DNA of 64,000 nucleotides, from the NCBI RefSeq assembly GCF_000759435.1, contig NZ_JRJG01000014.1, forward strand, positions 1 to 64,000. Reading direction: 5' to 3'. A program made the position numbers and the translations under genes. This DNA is from Hoeflea sp. BAL378. Its GTDB lineage: Bacteria > Pseudomonadota > Alphaproteobacteria > Rhizobiales > Rhizobiaceae. Positions 57,270 to 64,000 of the stretch are shown here, one piece after another (the stretch's first letter is position 1; each line of letters opens with the position of its first letter). The notes below the pieces were generated by a model. The model was given only the letters and a program-made list of their open reading frames with translations. It ran no database searches and was not told the origin of the DNA.

Positions 57270-58304
57270 ATGAACGCACTCAAATTCGCCGCTGCCGCAC
57301 TCGTGGCCACCACGGCCTTCGCCGGCGCCGCTGTCGCCCGCGACCAGATCAAGATCGTCGGTTCCTCGACCGTTTTCCCCTATTCCCAGGCTGCTGCTGA
57401 AGAATATGCCAACAAGACGGGCTCTGCCGCACCGGTTGTCGAATCGACCGGCACCGGCGGCGGCTTCAAGGCCTTCTGCGGCGGCATCGGCCCCGATTTC
57501 GCAGACATCACCGGCGCTTCGCGCGCCATCAAGGAATCCGAAGTCAAGCTCTGCGCCGACAACGGCGTGACCGACATCACCGAAGCCCTCATCGGCTATG
57601 ACGGCCTGTCGATCGCCCATGCCCGTTCGGCTCCGGACATGGACCTGACCGAAGAGCAGATCTTCAAGGCGCTCGCCGCCGAACTTCCCGACGGCAAGGG
57701 CGGCTTCGTCGCCAACCCGAACAAGAAATGGTCCGACATCGACGCTTCCCTGCCCGATTTCGACATCATCGCCTTCGGCCCTCCGCCCACGTCCGGCACG
57801 CGCGACGCTTTCGTCGAGCTCGTCATGCATGACGGCTGCAAGGATCTGGCCGGCATGGCCGACCTGAAGAAGGCCGACGAAGACAAGTGGAACGAAGTCT
57901 GCTCGCGCATGCGCCAGGACGGTCCGTTCGTCGAAGCCGGCGAGAACGACAACCTGATCGTTCAGCGTCTCGAATCCGATCCGAACGCTGTCGGCATCTT
58001 CGGCTACTCGTTCCTCTATGAGAACAACGACAAGCTCAAGGCCGTCAAGGTTGCCGGCGTCGAGCCGACCTTCGAAACGATCGCCGACTTCTCCTACCCG
58101 GTCGCCCGTCCGATCTACTTCTACGTCAAGAACGCTCACCGCGATGTCATTCCCGGCATGAACGAGTTCCTGACCGAGTATCTCTCGGACGAAGCCCTTG
58201 GTCCGGACGGCTACCTGCCGGAGCGTGGCCTGACCCCGCTTTCCGATGAGAAGCGGGCGGAAGTCCAGAAGGCTGTTGCCGAAGCCAAGAAGCTCGGTTC
58301 GTAA
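57270..58304 (+). CDS. pstS: Phosphate-binding protein PstS
   Basis: A 344-residue periplasmic receptor with a signal peptide (MNALKFAAAALVATTAFAGAAVA) and the mature start RDQIKIVGSSTVFPY. Phosphate contacts are in GSSTVFPYSQ, TGTGGGFKAF, GASRAIK and TSGTRDAF. Its codons look more biased toward C-ending and frequent codons than those of its neighbours, in keeping with high expression. It is preceded by the Pho box and followed by a terminator that should reduce transcription into pstC. Confidence 0.94.
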   Translation: MNALKFAAAALVATTAFAGAAVARDQIKIVGSSTVFPYSQAAAEEYANKTGSAAPVVESTGTGGGFKAFCGGIGPDFADITGASRAIKESEVKLCADNGVTDITEALIGYDGLSIAHARSAPDMDLTEEQIFKALAAELPDGKGGFVANPNKKWSDIDASLPDFDIIAFGPPPTSGTRDAFVELVMHDGCKDLAGMADLKKADEDKWNEVCSRMRQDGPFVEAGENDNLIVQRLESDPNAVGIFGYSFLYENNDKLKAVKVAGVEPTFETIADFSYPVARPIYFYVKNAHRDVIPGMNEFLTEYLSDEALGPDGYLPERGLTPLSDEKRAEVQKAVAEAKKLGS

Positions 58305-58321
58305 TCGCCACTGGCGAGATG

Positions 58322-58350
58322 GCCGCCCCTCCTTGAGAGGGGCGGCTTTT
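58322..58350 (+). terminator. Terminator/attenuator between pstS and pstC
   Basis: GCCGCCCCT (58322-58330) and AGGGGCGGC (58338-58346) form a 9-bp stem followed by TTTT. It lies 17 bases after the pstS stop and should let only part of the transcripts reach pstC. Confidence 0.85.
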
Positions 58351-58373
58351 CAACACATGGGCAGGCGGGACCA

Positions 58374-59744
58374 ATGGTGAGCTATCTACTGATTATTTTG
58401 CTTGTGGCGTCGATCGCCTCGGCGATGGCCGGATTGCACCGGGCACGCAGGCAGCGGGATCTGGCGACGATCAAGGTTCATTCGCGACCGATCTACCACG
58501 CGCTGAACGCCGCCATCTGGACCGGGGTGCCCGCGTTTGTCTTCCTTCTGCTGTGGACGCTGGGCGAAGCCAGCATCCAGGACATGCTCGTCCTCTCCAG
58601 CTTTCCCGGCGCCGACCAGTTGTCCGGCCCCGAGCGCGACCTGCTCATCAGCGAGATCAGGCAGGTGCAGGCGGGCAACCTGTTCACCGAACCCTCGCCG
58701 GAAATCCTGGCGGCGGTCGATCATCTCAAGTCGCTGGAACTGATCTTCAACTGGGCCATGGTCGCCGTGGCGGCATCGCTGGCCAGTATCGGAGCCTTTT
58801 TCGGCTACCGGATCATCCAGGACCGTTACCAGGCCCGCTACAGCGTCGAGCGGTCGGTGACATGGTTCATGATCTTTTCCTCGATCGTCGCGATCATCAC
58901 GACGCTCGGCATCGTCTCGTCGCTGGTCTACGAGGCCTACCAGTTCTTCACCAAGGTTCCGTTCGCCGAGTTCTTCTTCGGCACGCGCTGGGAGCCGCAG
59001 ATCGCCATCCGCGCCGACCAGGTGGCCGGGCAGGGCGCGTTCGGCATGCTGCCGGTTCTGTTCGGCACCATGGTGATCTCGGCGCTCGCCATGGCCGTGG
59101 CCGTGCCCACCGGCATCTTCTCGGCCATCTATCTGACCGAATACGCCGATCAGCGCTTCCGCTCCGTGGTCAAGCCGCTGCTTGAAATCCTCGCCGGCAT
59201 TCCGACCATCGTCTACGGCTTCTTCGCGGTGCTGACGGTTGCGCCGGCGGTGAGGAGCCTCGGCCTGTCGCTCGGCATCGACGCCGCGCCCAACAGCGCG
59301 CTCGCCGCAGGCGGGGTGATGGGGGTCATGCTCATTCCGTTCATCTCCTCGCTGTCCGACGATGCCTTCGCGGCGGTGCCGCGCGCCATGCGCGACGGCT
59401 CCTACGCGCTCGGCGCCACCAAGGGTGAGACGATCCGCAAGGTTCTACTGCCCGCGGCCCTGCCGGGCATCATCGGCGGCGTCCTGCTCGCCCTGAGCCG
59501 CGCCATCGGCGAGACCATGATCGTGGTCATGGCCGCAGGCCTGATCGCCAAGATGACGCTCAATCCCTTCGACTCCGTGACGACCGTGACCGTGCAGATC
59601 GTCACCCTGTTGATCGGCGACAGCGAATTCGACAACCCCAAGACCCTTGCCGCGTTTGCCCTGGGCCTCGTGCTCTTCACCATAACGCTCGGCCTGAACC
59701 TGATCGCGCTGCAGACCGTGCGCAAATACCGGGAGAAGTACTGA
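58374..59744 (+). CDS. pstC: Phosphate ABC transporter permease PstC
   Basis: A 456-residue permease, longer than the E. coli protein (about 319) because of an N-terminal extension with extra helices (about 1-22, 42-62 and 122-140). The core permease part has the coupling motif VPRAMRDGSYALGATKGETIRKVLLP. Long PstC forms are usual in alphaproteobacteria. It overlaps pstA by one base. The ATG at 58374 follows GGCGGGA. Confidence 0.92.
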   Translation: MVSYLLIILLVASIASAMAGLHRARRQRDLATIKVHSRPIYHALNAAIWTGVPAFVFLLLWTLGEASIQDMLVLSSFPGADQLSGPERDLLISEIRQVQAGNLFTEPSPEILAAVDHLKSLELIFNWAMVAVAASLASIGAFFGYRIIQDRYQARYSVERSVTWFMIFSSIVAIITTLGIVSSLVYEAYQFFTKVPFAEFFFGTRWEPQIAIRADQVAGQGAFGMLPVLFGTMVISALAMAVAVPTGIFSAIYLTEYADQRFRSVVKPLLEILAGIPTIVYGFFAVLTVAPAVRSLGLSLGIDAAPNSALAAGGVMGVMLIPFISSLSDDAFAAVPRAMRDGSYALGATKGETIRKVLLPAALPGIIGGVLLALSRAIGETMIVVMAAGLIAKMTLNPFDSVTTVTVQIVTLLIGDSEFDNPKTLAAFALGLVLFTITLGLNLIALQTVRKYREKY

Positions 59745-61054
59745 TGAGCGCCGCCGCTACGCAGCCTGCCGTCCAGACCTCCAAACGCGGAACCGCTGTC
59801 AATTGGCAGTCTTCCGAGATGCTGGCCCTGCGCAAGAAGCGCTACGCCGCCGACCGCCGTCTCCAGGCCTATGGCATGCTGGCGATCTTCTTTGCGCTCG
59901 GCTTTCTCGTGGTGCTGATCGGCACGCTCACCTTCACCGGCTACCGCGCCTTCACCCAGTCGATGGTCACGATCGACATCGATTTCAGCTCGGCCGAGAT
60001 CAATCGCGAAAACCCGATGGAGTCGAACTGGCGGACGATCTTCCGCAAGGCCGTCATCGATGATGTCGGCGAATTGTCGCGCTCGGAAGAGCGGGACTAC
60101 TTCTCGATGTTCACGTCGTCGGCGCCGTTCCTGATCCGCGACCAGATCATCGCCGATCCGTCGATCCTGGACGGGCGCGCCAGCTTCACCGTGCCGATGT
60201 CCGATCCGATCGACCAGCTCGCCAAAGGCCTGGTCGACACCGACCTGCCGGAGAACCAGCGCCGGGTGAACGACAAGCAGATCGAGCTGTTCAACAAGCT
60301 CGAGGCGAAGGGCGCCATCTCGCAGCCCTTCAACTGGGGCCTGTTCTTCAACTCCGACAGCCGCTTCCCCGAACTCGCGGGCCTGGCCGGCGCCATTTCC
60401 GGGTCGTTCTGGCTGCTGCTGGTCTGCTTCCTGATCTCCTTCCCGGTCGGCATCGCCGCGGCGATCTACCTCGAGGAGTTCGCGCCCAAGAACCGCTTCA
60501 CCGACCTGATCGAGATCAACATCAACAACCTCGCGGCCGTGCCCTCGGTGGTGTTCGGCCTGTTGGGCCTGGCGGTGTTCCTGGGCTGGTTCGGCCTGCC
60601 GCGATCGGCTCCTCTGGTGGGCGGCATGGTTCTCGCGCTGATGACCCTGCCGACGCTGATCATCGTCACCCGGGCGTCGCTCAAGTCAGTCCCCTCCTCC
60701 ATCAAGGAGGCGGCGCTCGGCGTCGGCGCCTCCAAGCACGAGACCATCCTGCACCACATCCTGCCGCTGTCGATGCCGACGATCATGACCGGCACCATCA
60801 TCGGCCTCGCCCAGGCCCTGGGGGAAACCGCGCCGCTGCTGCTGATCGGCATGAACGCCTTCATCACCAGCCCGCCGTCGGGCGTCCTGGAGGCCTCCAC
60901 CGCGCTTCCGACCCAGATCTACATCTGGGCCGACAGTCCGGAACGAGGCTTTGTGGCAAGGACATCAGCGGCTATCCTGGTGCTTCTCGGGTTCCTCGTG
61001 CTGATGAACTCCATTGCAATTTTCCTCAGGCAGCGCTTCGAGCGTCGTTGGTAA
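59744..61054 (+). CDS. pstA: Phosphate ABC transporter permease PstA
   Basis: A 436-residue permease with a long N-terminal region (DUF3333-like, about residues 1-210) containing one membrane helix and a periplasmic part. The C-terminal permease core has the coupling motif VPSSIKEAALGVGASKHETILHHILP. The start codon overlaps the pstC stop (TGATG arrangement). With PstC it forms the membrane channel. Confidence 0.92.
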   Translation: MSAAATQPAVQTSKRGTAVNWQSSEMLALRKKRYAADRRLQAYGMLAIFFALGFLVVLIGTLTFTGYRAFTQSMVTIDIDFSSAEINRENPMESNWRTIFRKAVIDDVGELSRSEERDYFSMFTSSAPFLIRDQIIADPSILDGRASFTVPMSDPIDQLAKGLVDTDLPENQRRVNDKQIELFNKLEAKGAISQPFNWGLFFNSDSRFPELAGLAGAISGSFWLLLVCFLISFPVGIAAAIYLEEFAPKNRFTDLIEININNLAAVPSVVFGLLGLAVFLGWFGLPRSAPLVGGMVLALMTLPTLIIVTRASLKSVPSSIKEAALGVGASKHETILHHILPLSMPTIMTGTIIGLAQALGETAPLLLIGMNAFITSPPSGVLEASTALPTQIYIWADSPERGFVARTSAAILVLLGFLVLMNSIAIFLRQRFERRW

Positions 61055-61068
61055 AAAGGTAAAAGGAC

Positions 61069-61884
61069 ATGAATATGCTCACCGATACGGCAATCGAGAC
61101 AAAGCTTTCATCCATGACCAATCAACCCAGCATCAAGATGCGCGGCGAAAAGGTAGACGTTTTCTACGGCGAGAAGCAGGCCCTGTTCGGCGTCGACCTC
61201 AACGTGCCCGAACAGCAGGTGATGGCGCTGATCGGCCCGTCGGGCTGCGGCAAGTCGACCTTCCTGCGCTGCCTCAACCGCATGAACGACACCATCGACA
61301 TCTGCAAGGTGTTGGGCAACATCACGCTCGACGGCGAGGACATCTATGATCCGAAGATCGATGTCGTCGAACTGCGCGCCCGCGTCGGCATGGTGTTCCA
61401 GAAACCCAACCCCTTCCCCAAGTCCATCTATGAGAACATTGCCTACGGTCCGCGCATCCACGGCCTGACCAAGTCCAAGGCCGAGCTCGACGAGGTCGTC
61501 GAATCGAGCCTGCGCAAGGCGGCGATCTGGGAAGAGGTCAAGGACCGCCTGCAGGAGCCGGGAACCGGCCTGTCGGGCGGCCAGCAGCAGCGGCTGTGCA
61601 TCGCCCGCGCCATCGCCGTGAGCCCCGAGGTGATCCTGATGGACGAGCCCTGCTCGGCGCTCGATCCGATCGCCACCGCCAAGGTCGAGGAACTGATCGA
61701 CGAGCTTCGAGTCAACTTCACCATCGTCATCGTCACCCACTCGATGCAGCAGGCCGCCCGCGTGTCGCAGCGCACGGCGATGTTCCATCTGGGCAATCTT
61801 GTCGAGGAGGGCCCCACCGACAAGATGTTCACCAATCCGGACAACAAGCTGACCCAGGACTACATCACCGGCCGCTTCGGCTAA
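61069..61884 (+). CDS. pstB: Phosphate ABC transporter ATPase PstB
   Basis: A 271-residue ATPase with Walker [10 protein letters not shown] (about residues 54-62), Q-loop [11 protein letters not shown], signature LSGGQQQRL and Walker [14 protein letters not shown], followed by VTHSMQQA. These match PstB specifically. It starts 14 bases after pstA with AAAAGGA. Confidence 0.95.
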   Translation: MNMLTDTAIETKLSSMTNQPSIKMRGEKVDVFYGEKQALFGVDLNVPEQQVMALIGPSGCGKSTFLRCLNRMNDTIDICKVLGNITLDGEDIYDPKIDVVELRARVGMVFQKPNPFPKSIYENIAYGPRIHGLTKSKAELDEVVESSLRKAAIWEEVKDRLQEPGTGLSGGQQQRLCIARAIAVSPEVILMDEPCSALDPIATAKVEELIDELRVNFTIVIVTHSMQQAARVSQRTAMFHLGNLVEEGPTDKMFTNPDNKLTQDYITGRFG

Positions 61885-61930
61885 TGCGACCGCCCATCGC
61901 ATCACGTTTACAGGATTGAAGGATCACACC

Positions 61931-62653
61931 ATGCCCGAAGCCCATACCGTCACCTCCTATGATGACGAACTCCGCTTTCTTGTGCGCCGCCTGTCGGAAA
62001 TGGGCGGCATCGCCGAGCGCATGGTCGCCGACTCCGTCGCAGCGCTGGTCAATGCCGACGCCGCGCTCGCCCAGCGGGTGATCTCGGAAGACCTGCTGCT
62101 CGACAATGGCGAGCGCGAGATCTACGACAAGGCGGTTCTGGTGATCGCCAAGCGTCAGCCGATGGCGTCGGACCTGCGCGAGATCATCGGCTCGATCCGC
62201 ATCGCCTCCGATCTCGAGCGCGTCGGCGACCTCGGCAAGAACATCGCCAAGCGCGTGATCGCGGTCCACACCATGGCGCAGCCGCGCAAGCTGGTGCGCG
62301 GGCTCGAGCACCTGGCCGAACTGGCGCTGACCCAGCTCAAGGAAGTGCTCGACGCCTTCGCCACGCGCTCGCCCTCGCTCGCCAACTCGATCCGCGAGCG
62401 CGACGAGGAGATCGACGCGATCTACACCTCGCTGTTCCGCGAACTCCTGACCTACATGATGGAGGATCCGCGCAACATCACCGCCTGCACCCATCTCTTG
62501 TTCTGCGCCAAGAACATCGAGCGGATCGGCGACCACGCCACCAACATCGCCGAGACCGTCTATTATGTCGCCACCGGCGCGCAATTGACCGCGGATCGTC
62601 CCAAGGACGATGAGACCGCCACCATGGTCGCGCCGGCTCCAGGGTCGGCATGA
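61931..62653 (+). CDS. phoU: Phosphate signalling protein PhoU
   Basis: A 240-residue protein of two PhoU helical bundles. The metal-cluster motifs E-x3-D-x3-D type are visible in IRIASDLERVGDLGKNIAKR and AKNIERIGDHATNIAE. It damps PhoR signalling through the Pst complex. The ATG at 61931 follows GAAGGATC. Confidence 0.94.
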   Translation: MPEAHTVTSYDDELRFLVRRLSEMGGIAERMVADSVAALVNADAALAQRVISEDLLLDNGEREIYDKAVLVIAKRQPMASDLREIIGSIRIASDLERVGDLGKNIAKRVIAVHTMAQPRKLVRGLEHLAELALTQLKEVLDAFATRSPSLANSIRERDEEIDAIYTSLFRELLTYMMEDPRNITACTHLLFCAKNIERIGDHATNIAETVYYVATGAQLTADRPKDDETATMVAPAPGSA

Positions 62654-62676
62654 GCGTGCGCAGGAGTTAGACGACC

Positions 62677-63366
62677 ATGGCAATGAGCCCGCGCATTACA
62701 GTTGTTGAGGACGAGGAAGCACTCTCGGTGCTGCTTCGCTACAATCTTGAAGCCGAAGGCTATGACGTCGACACCGTGCTTCGCGGCGACGAGGCGGAAA
62801 TCCGTCTGCAGGAGCGGGTTCCCGATCTCCTGATCCTGGACTGGATGCTGCCCGGAATCTCCGGTATCGAGCTCTGCCGGCGCCTGCGCGCCCGGCCCGA
62901 AACCGAACGGTTGCCGATCATCATGCTGACCGCGCGGGGCGAGGAGAGCGAGCGCGTCCGGGGGCTGGCGACCGGCGCCGACGATTATGTGGTCAAGCCG
63001 TTTTCCACGCCGGAACTGCTGGCCCGGGTCCGGGCCATGCTGCGTCGTGCCCGACCGGAAGTGATCTCGAGCCTGCTCAAGGTGGGCGATGTCGAACTCG
63101 ACCGGGAAACCCACCGGGTCCGCCGGCGCGGCCGCGACGTCAAGCTGGGGCCGACCGAATTCAGGCTGCTCGAATATCTCATGAGTTCGCCCAGCCGCGT
63201 CTATTCCCGCGCCCAACTGCTCGATGGCGTCTGGGGCCACGACGTCTATGTCGACGAGCGCACGGTCGATGTCCATGTCGGCAGGCTGCGCAAGGCGGTC
63301 AACCTGGCCGGCATGCGCGACATCATCCGCACCGTACGCGGTGCCGGCTATTCGATCGAAAGCTGA
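62677..63366 (+). CDS. phoB: Phosphate regulon response regulator PhoB
   Basis: A 229-residue OmpR-family regulator: receiver domain (about 6-120) with the phospho-acceptor Asp55 in LILDWMLPG and Lys in VVKPFS, and a C-terminal winged helix (GPTEFRLLEYLMSSPSRVYSR; RTVDVHVGRLRKA). It binds the Pho box before pstS. It is the last gene of the operon. Confidence 0.94.
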   Translation: MAMSPRITVVEDEEALSVLLRYNLEAEGYDVDTVLRGDEAEIRLQERVPDLLILDWMLPGISGIELCRRLRARPETERLPIIMLTARGEESERVRGLATGADDYVVKPFSTPELLARVRAMLRRARPEVISSLLKVGDVELDRETHRVRRRGRDVKLGPTEFRLLEYLMSSPSRVYSRAQLLDGVWGHDVYVDERTVDVHVGRLRKAVNLAGMRDIIRTVRGAGYSIES

Positions 63367-63423
63367 CGGCGCCCGGGCGGCCGGCCGTGACGCCGGCGGC
63401 GCGATGGTGCCCCGTGCCGGTCC

Positions 63424-63741
63424 TCAGCGTATTGTGACCGAAAGGACGTCGGAAGTCAGTTCGCTGCCGAGTTCGACGGCGCCGGTCTGCTTGTCCATGA
63501 CGCAGATATAGCTCACCGCCGCGTCGCCGCCCTTGGCCTTGCCGGTCAGCACCGCCAGGCCGAAGCTCTCGGATCCGAAGGGATCGACAACCGCCTCCGC
63601 GGTCTCCAGCACCGGTGCGGCGGCTTCAAGACACTGCGTGCGCACCTTCTCGGCGAATTCCGCCCAGGCGTCGCCCGAAGACGCCGCTGCGGGGGCCATG
63701 CCTGCCATCAGGCTGGCAACGATCATCAAGCTCTTGCGCAT
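63424..63741 (-). CDS. Small secreted protein of unknown function
   Basis: A 105-residue protein with a signal peptide (MRKSLMIVASLMAGMAPAAA) and a mature part of about 85 residues with two Cys (RTQCLEAA and YICVMDK), which may form a disulfide. The start at 63741 has AAAAGGAC before it. I do not recognise a family. It is convergent with phoB. Confidence 0.72.
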   Translation of the reverse strand: MRKSLMIVASLMAGMAPAAASSGDAWAEFAEKVRTQCLEAAAPVLETAEAVVDPFGSESFGLAVLTGKAKGGDAAVSYICVMDKQTGAVELGSELTSDVLSVTIR

Positions 63742-63868
63742 CTGTCGTCCTTTTCGGGCTGGTTCGTGCATACGATCAATTTCTGCGACAGAAACACCGC
63801 CATGGCAACGGCCCGGCCTCGTCTGGTGCGCGGGATATTAAAACGCGGCCCCTGCCGCCCGCAAAATG

Positions 63869-63898
63869 AAAAAACCCGGGCGCCAGGCCCGGGTTTTT
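63869..63898. terminator. Bidirectional rho-independent terminator
   Basis: CCCGGGC (63875-63881) and GCCCGGG (63887-63893) form the stem, flanked by AAAAAA on the left and TTTTT on the right, so it works in both directions. It lies 22 bases beyond the gcrA stop. Confidence 0.88.
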
Positions 63899-63920
63899 GA
63901 AATCATCAGGCGCCGCCGGG

Positions 63921-64000
63921 TCAGCGGGCGCGCTTGCGCTCGCTCGACGGCTGGAAGGCAAGCTTCGCGTGATAGCCGCAATAGGGCGAGGCGTCGCCGG
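63921..64000 (-). CDS. gcrA: GcrA cell-cycle regulator, C-terminal end (runs off the right edge)
   Basis: The last 25 residues before the TGA at 63923-63921 read GDASPYCGYHAKLAFQPSSE and then RKRAR. The SPYCxYHAxLAYQP pattern is the C-terminal end of alphaproteobacterial GcrA, which activates cell-cycle genes together with sigma70 and CcrM methylation. Only 80 bases are visible, so the call rests on this motif. Confidence 0.75.
   Translation of the reverse strand, partial: GDASPYCGYHAKLAFQPSSERKRAR

Overview
This is a GC-rich, gene-dense window from an alphaproteobacterium, most likely a member of the Hyphomicrobiales (Rhizobiales). The evidence is the rhizobial-type glycerol ABC operon glpSTPQUV, the end of a gcrA cell-cycle regulator gene at the right edge, the pstSCAB-phoU-phoB operon preceded by phoR with long PstC and PstA subunits, and the TRAP-type ectoine utilisation genes. 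The ectoine system suggests a marine or salt-exposed lifestyle; this is inference. I saw no insertion sequence, integrase, prophage or CRISPR array. One short AT-rich intergenic stretch (about 46930-47390) stands out from the rest.

Layout. 1-1850: a truncated conserved gene, a nitronate monooxygenase and tRNA-Thr(CGT). 1988-8150: glycerol/glycerol-3-phosphate ABC operon glpSTPQUV (minus strand) with a promoter carrying GlpR-like repeats. 8413-8757: a DUF423 membrane protein. 8922-22761: a complete ectoine/5-hydroxyectoine uptake and catabolic locus, with doeD-doeC-asnC on the minus strand diverging from enuR-uehABC-usp-eutABCDE on the plus strand. 22845-32115: a TetR-governed locus bounded by two nearly identical operators; it combines a crotonase, an acyl-CoA ligase and two MaoC-like hotdog proteins (plus) with an alpha/beta hydrolase and a branched-chain-amino-acid-type ABC transporter (minus). 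Its substrate is unknown, and it is the best candidate here for an undescribed catabolic system.

32305-40767: an EamA permease, D-erythronate dehydrogenase, RidA next to a branched-chain aminotransferase, a HAD dehalogenase, an L,D-transpeptidase and an M23 peptidase (both predicted lipoproteins), an Arg/Asp-rich secreted protein and a HerA-like ATPase. 41077-45931: CDP-deoxysugar genes (rfbF, rfbG, a 3,5-epimerase, a C-methyltransferase) convergent with a sugar aminotransferase. 46071-55732: D-amino-acid transaminase, an unusual SDR, pyrC, pyrE, fructokinase, pgi, fadD and ppk2. 55813-63366: the phosphate regulon phoR, pstSCAB, phoU, phoB with a three-unit Pho box before pstS. The end holds a small secreted protein and the gcrA fragment.

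How genes work together. The ectoine locus should import ectoines through UehABC, open the ring (EutD), deacetylate (EutE), and pass diaminobutyrate through the transaminase and dehydrogenase to aspartate, under EnuR and AsnC. A 12-base motif occurs at the asnC/enuR divide and twice before uehA. In the glycerol transporter the two ATPases have lost complementary catalytic motifs, so a GlpS-GlpT heterodimer would have one intact and one degenerate ATP site. In the TetR locus the two operators overlap the promoters of both divergent arms, which points to joint control of transport and CoA-dependent breakdown of one acid.
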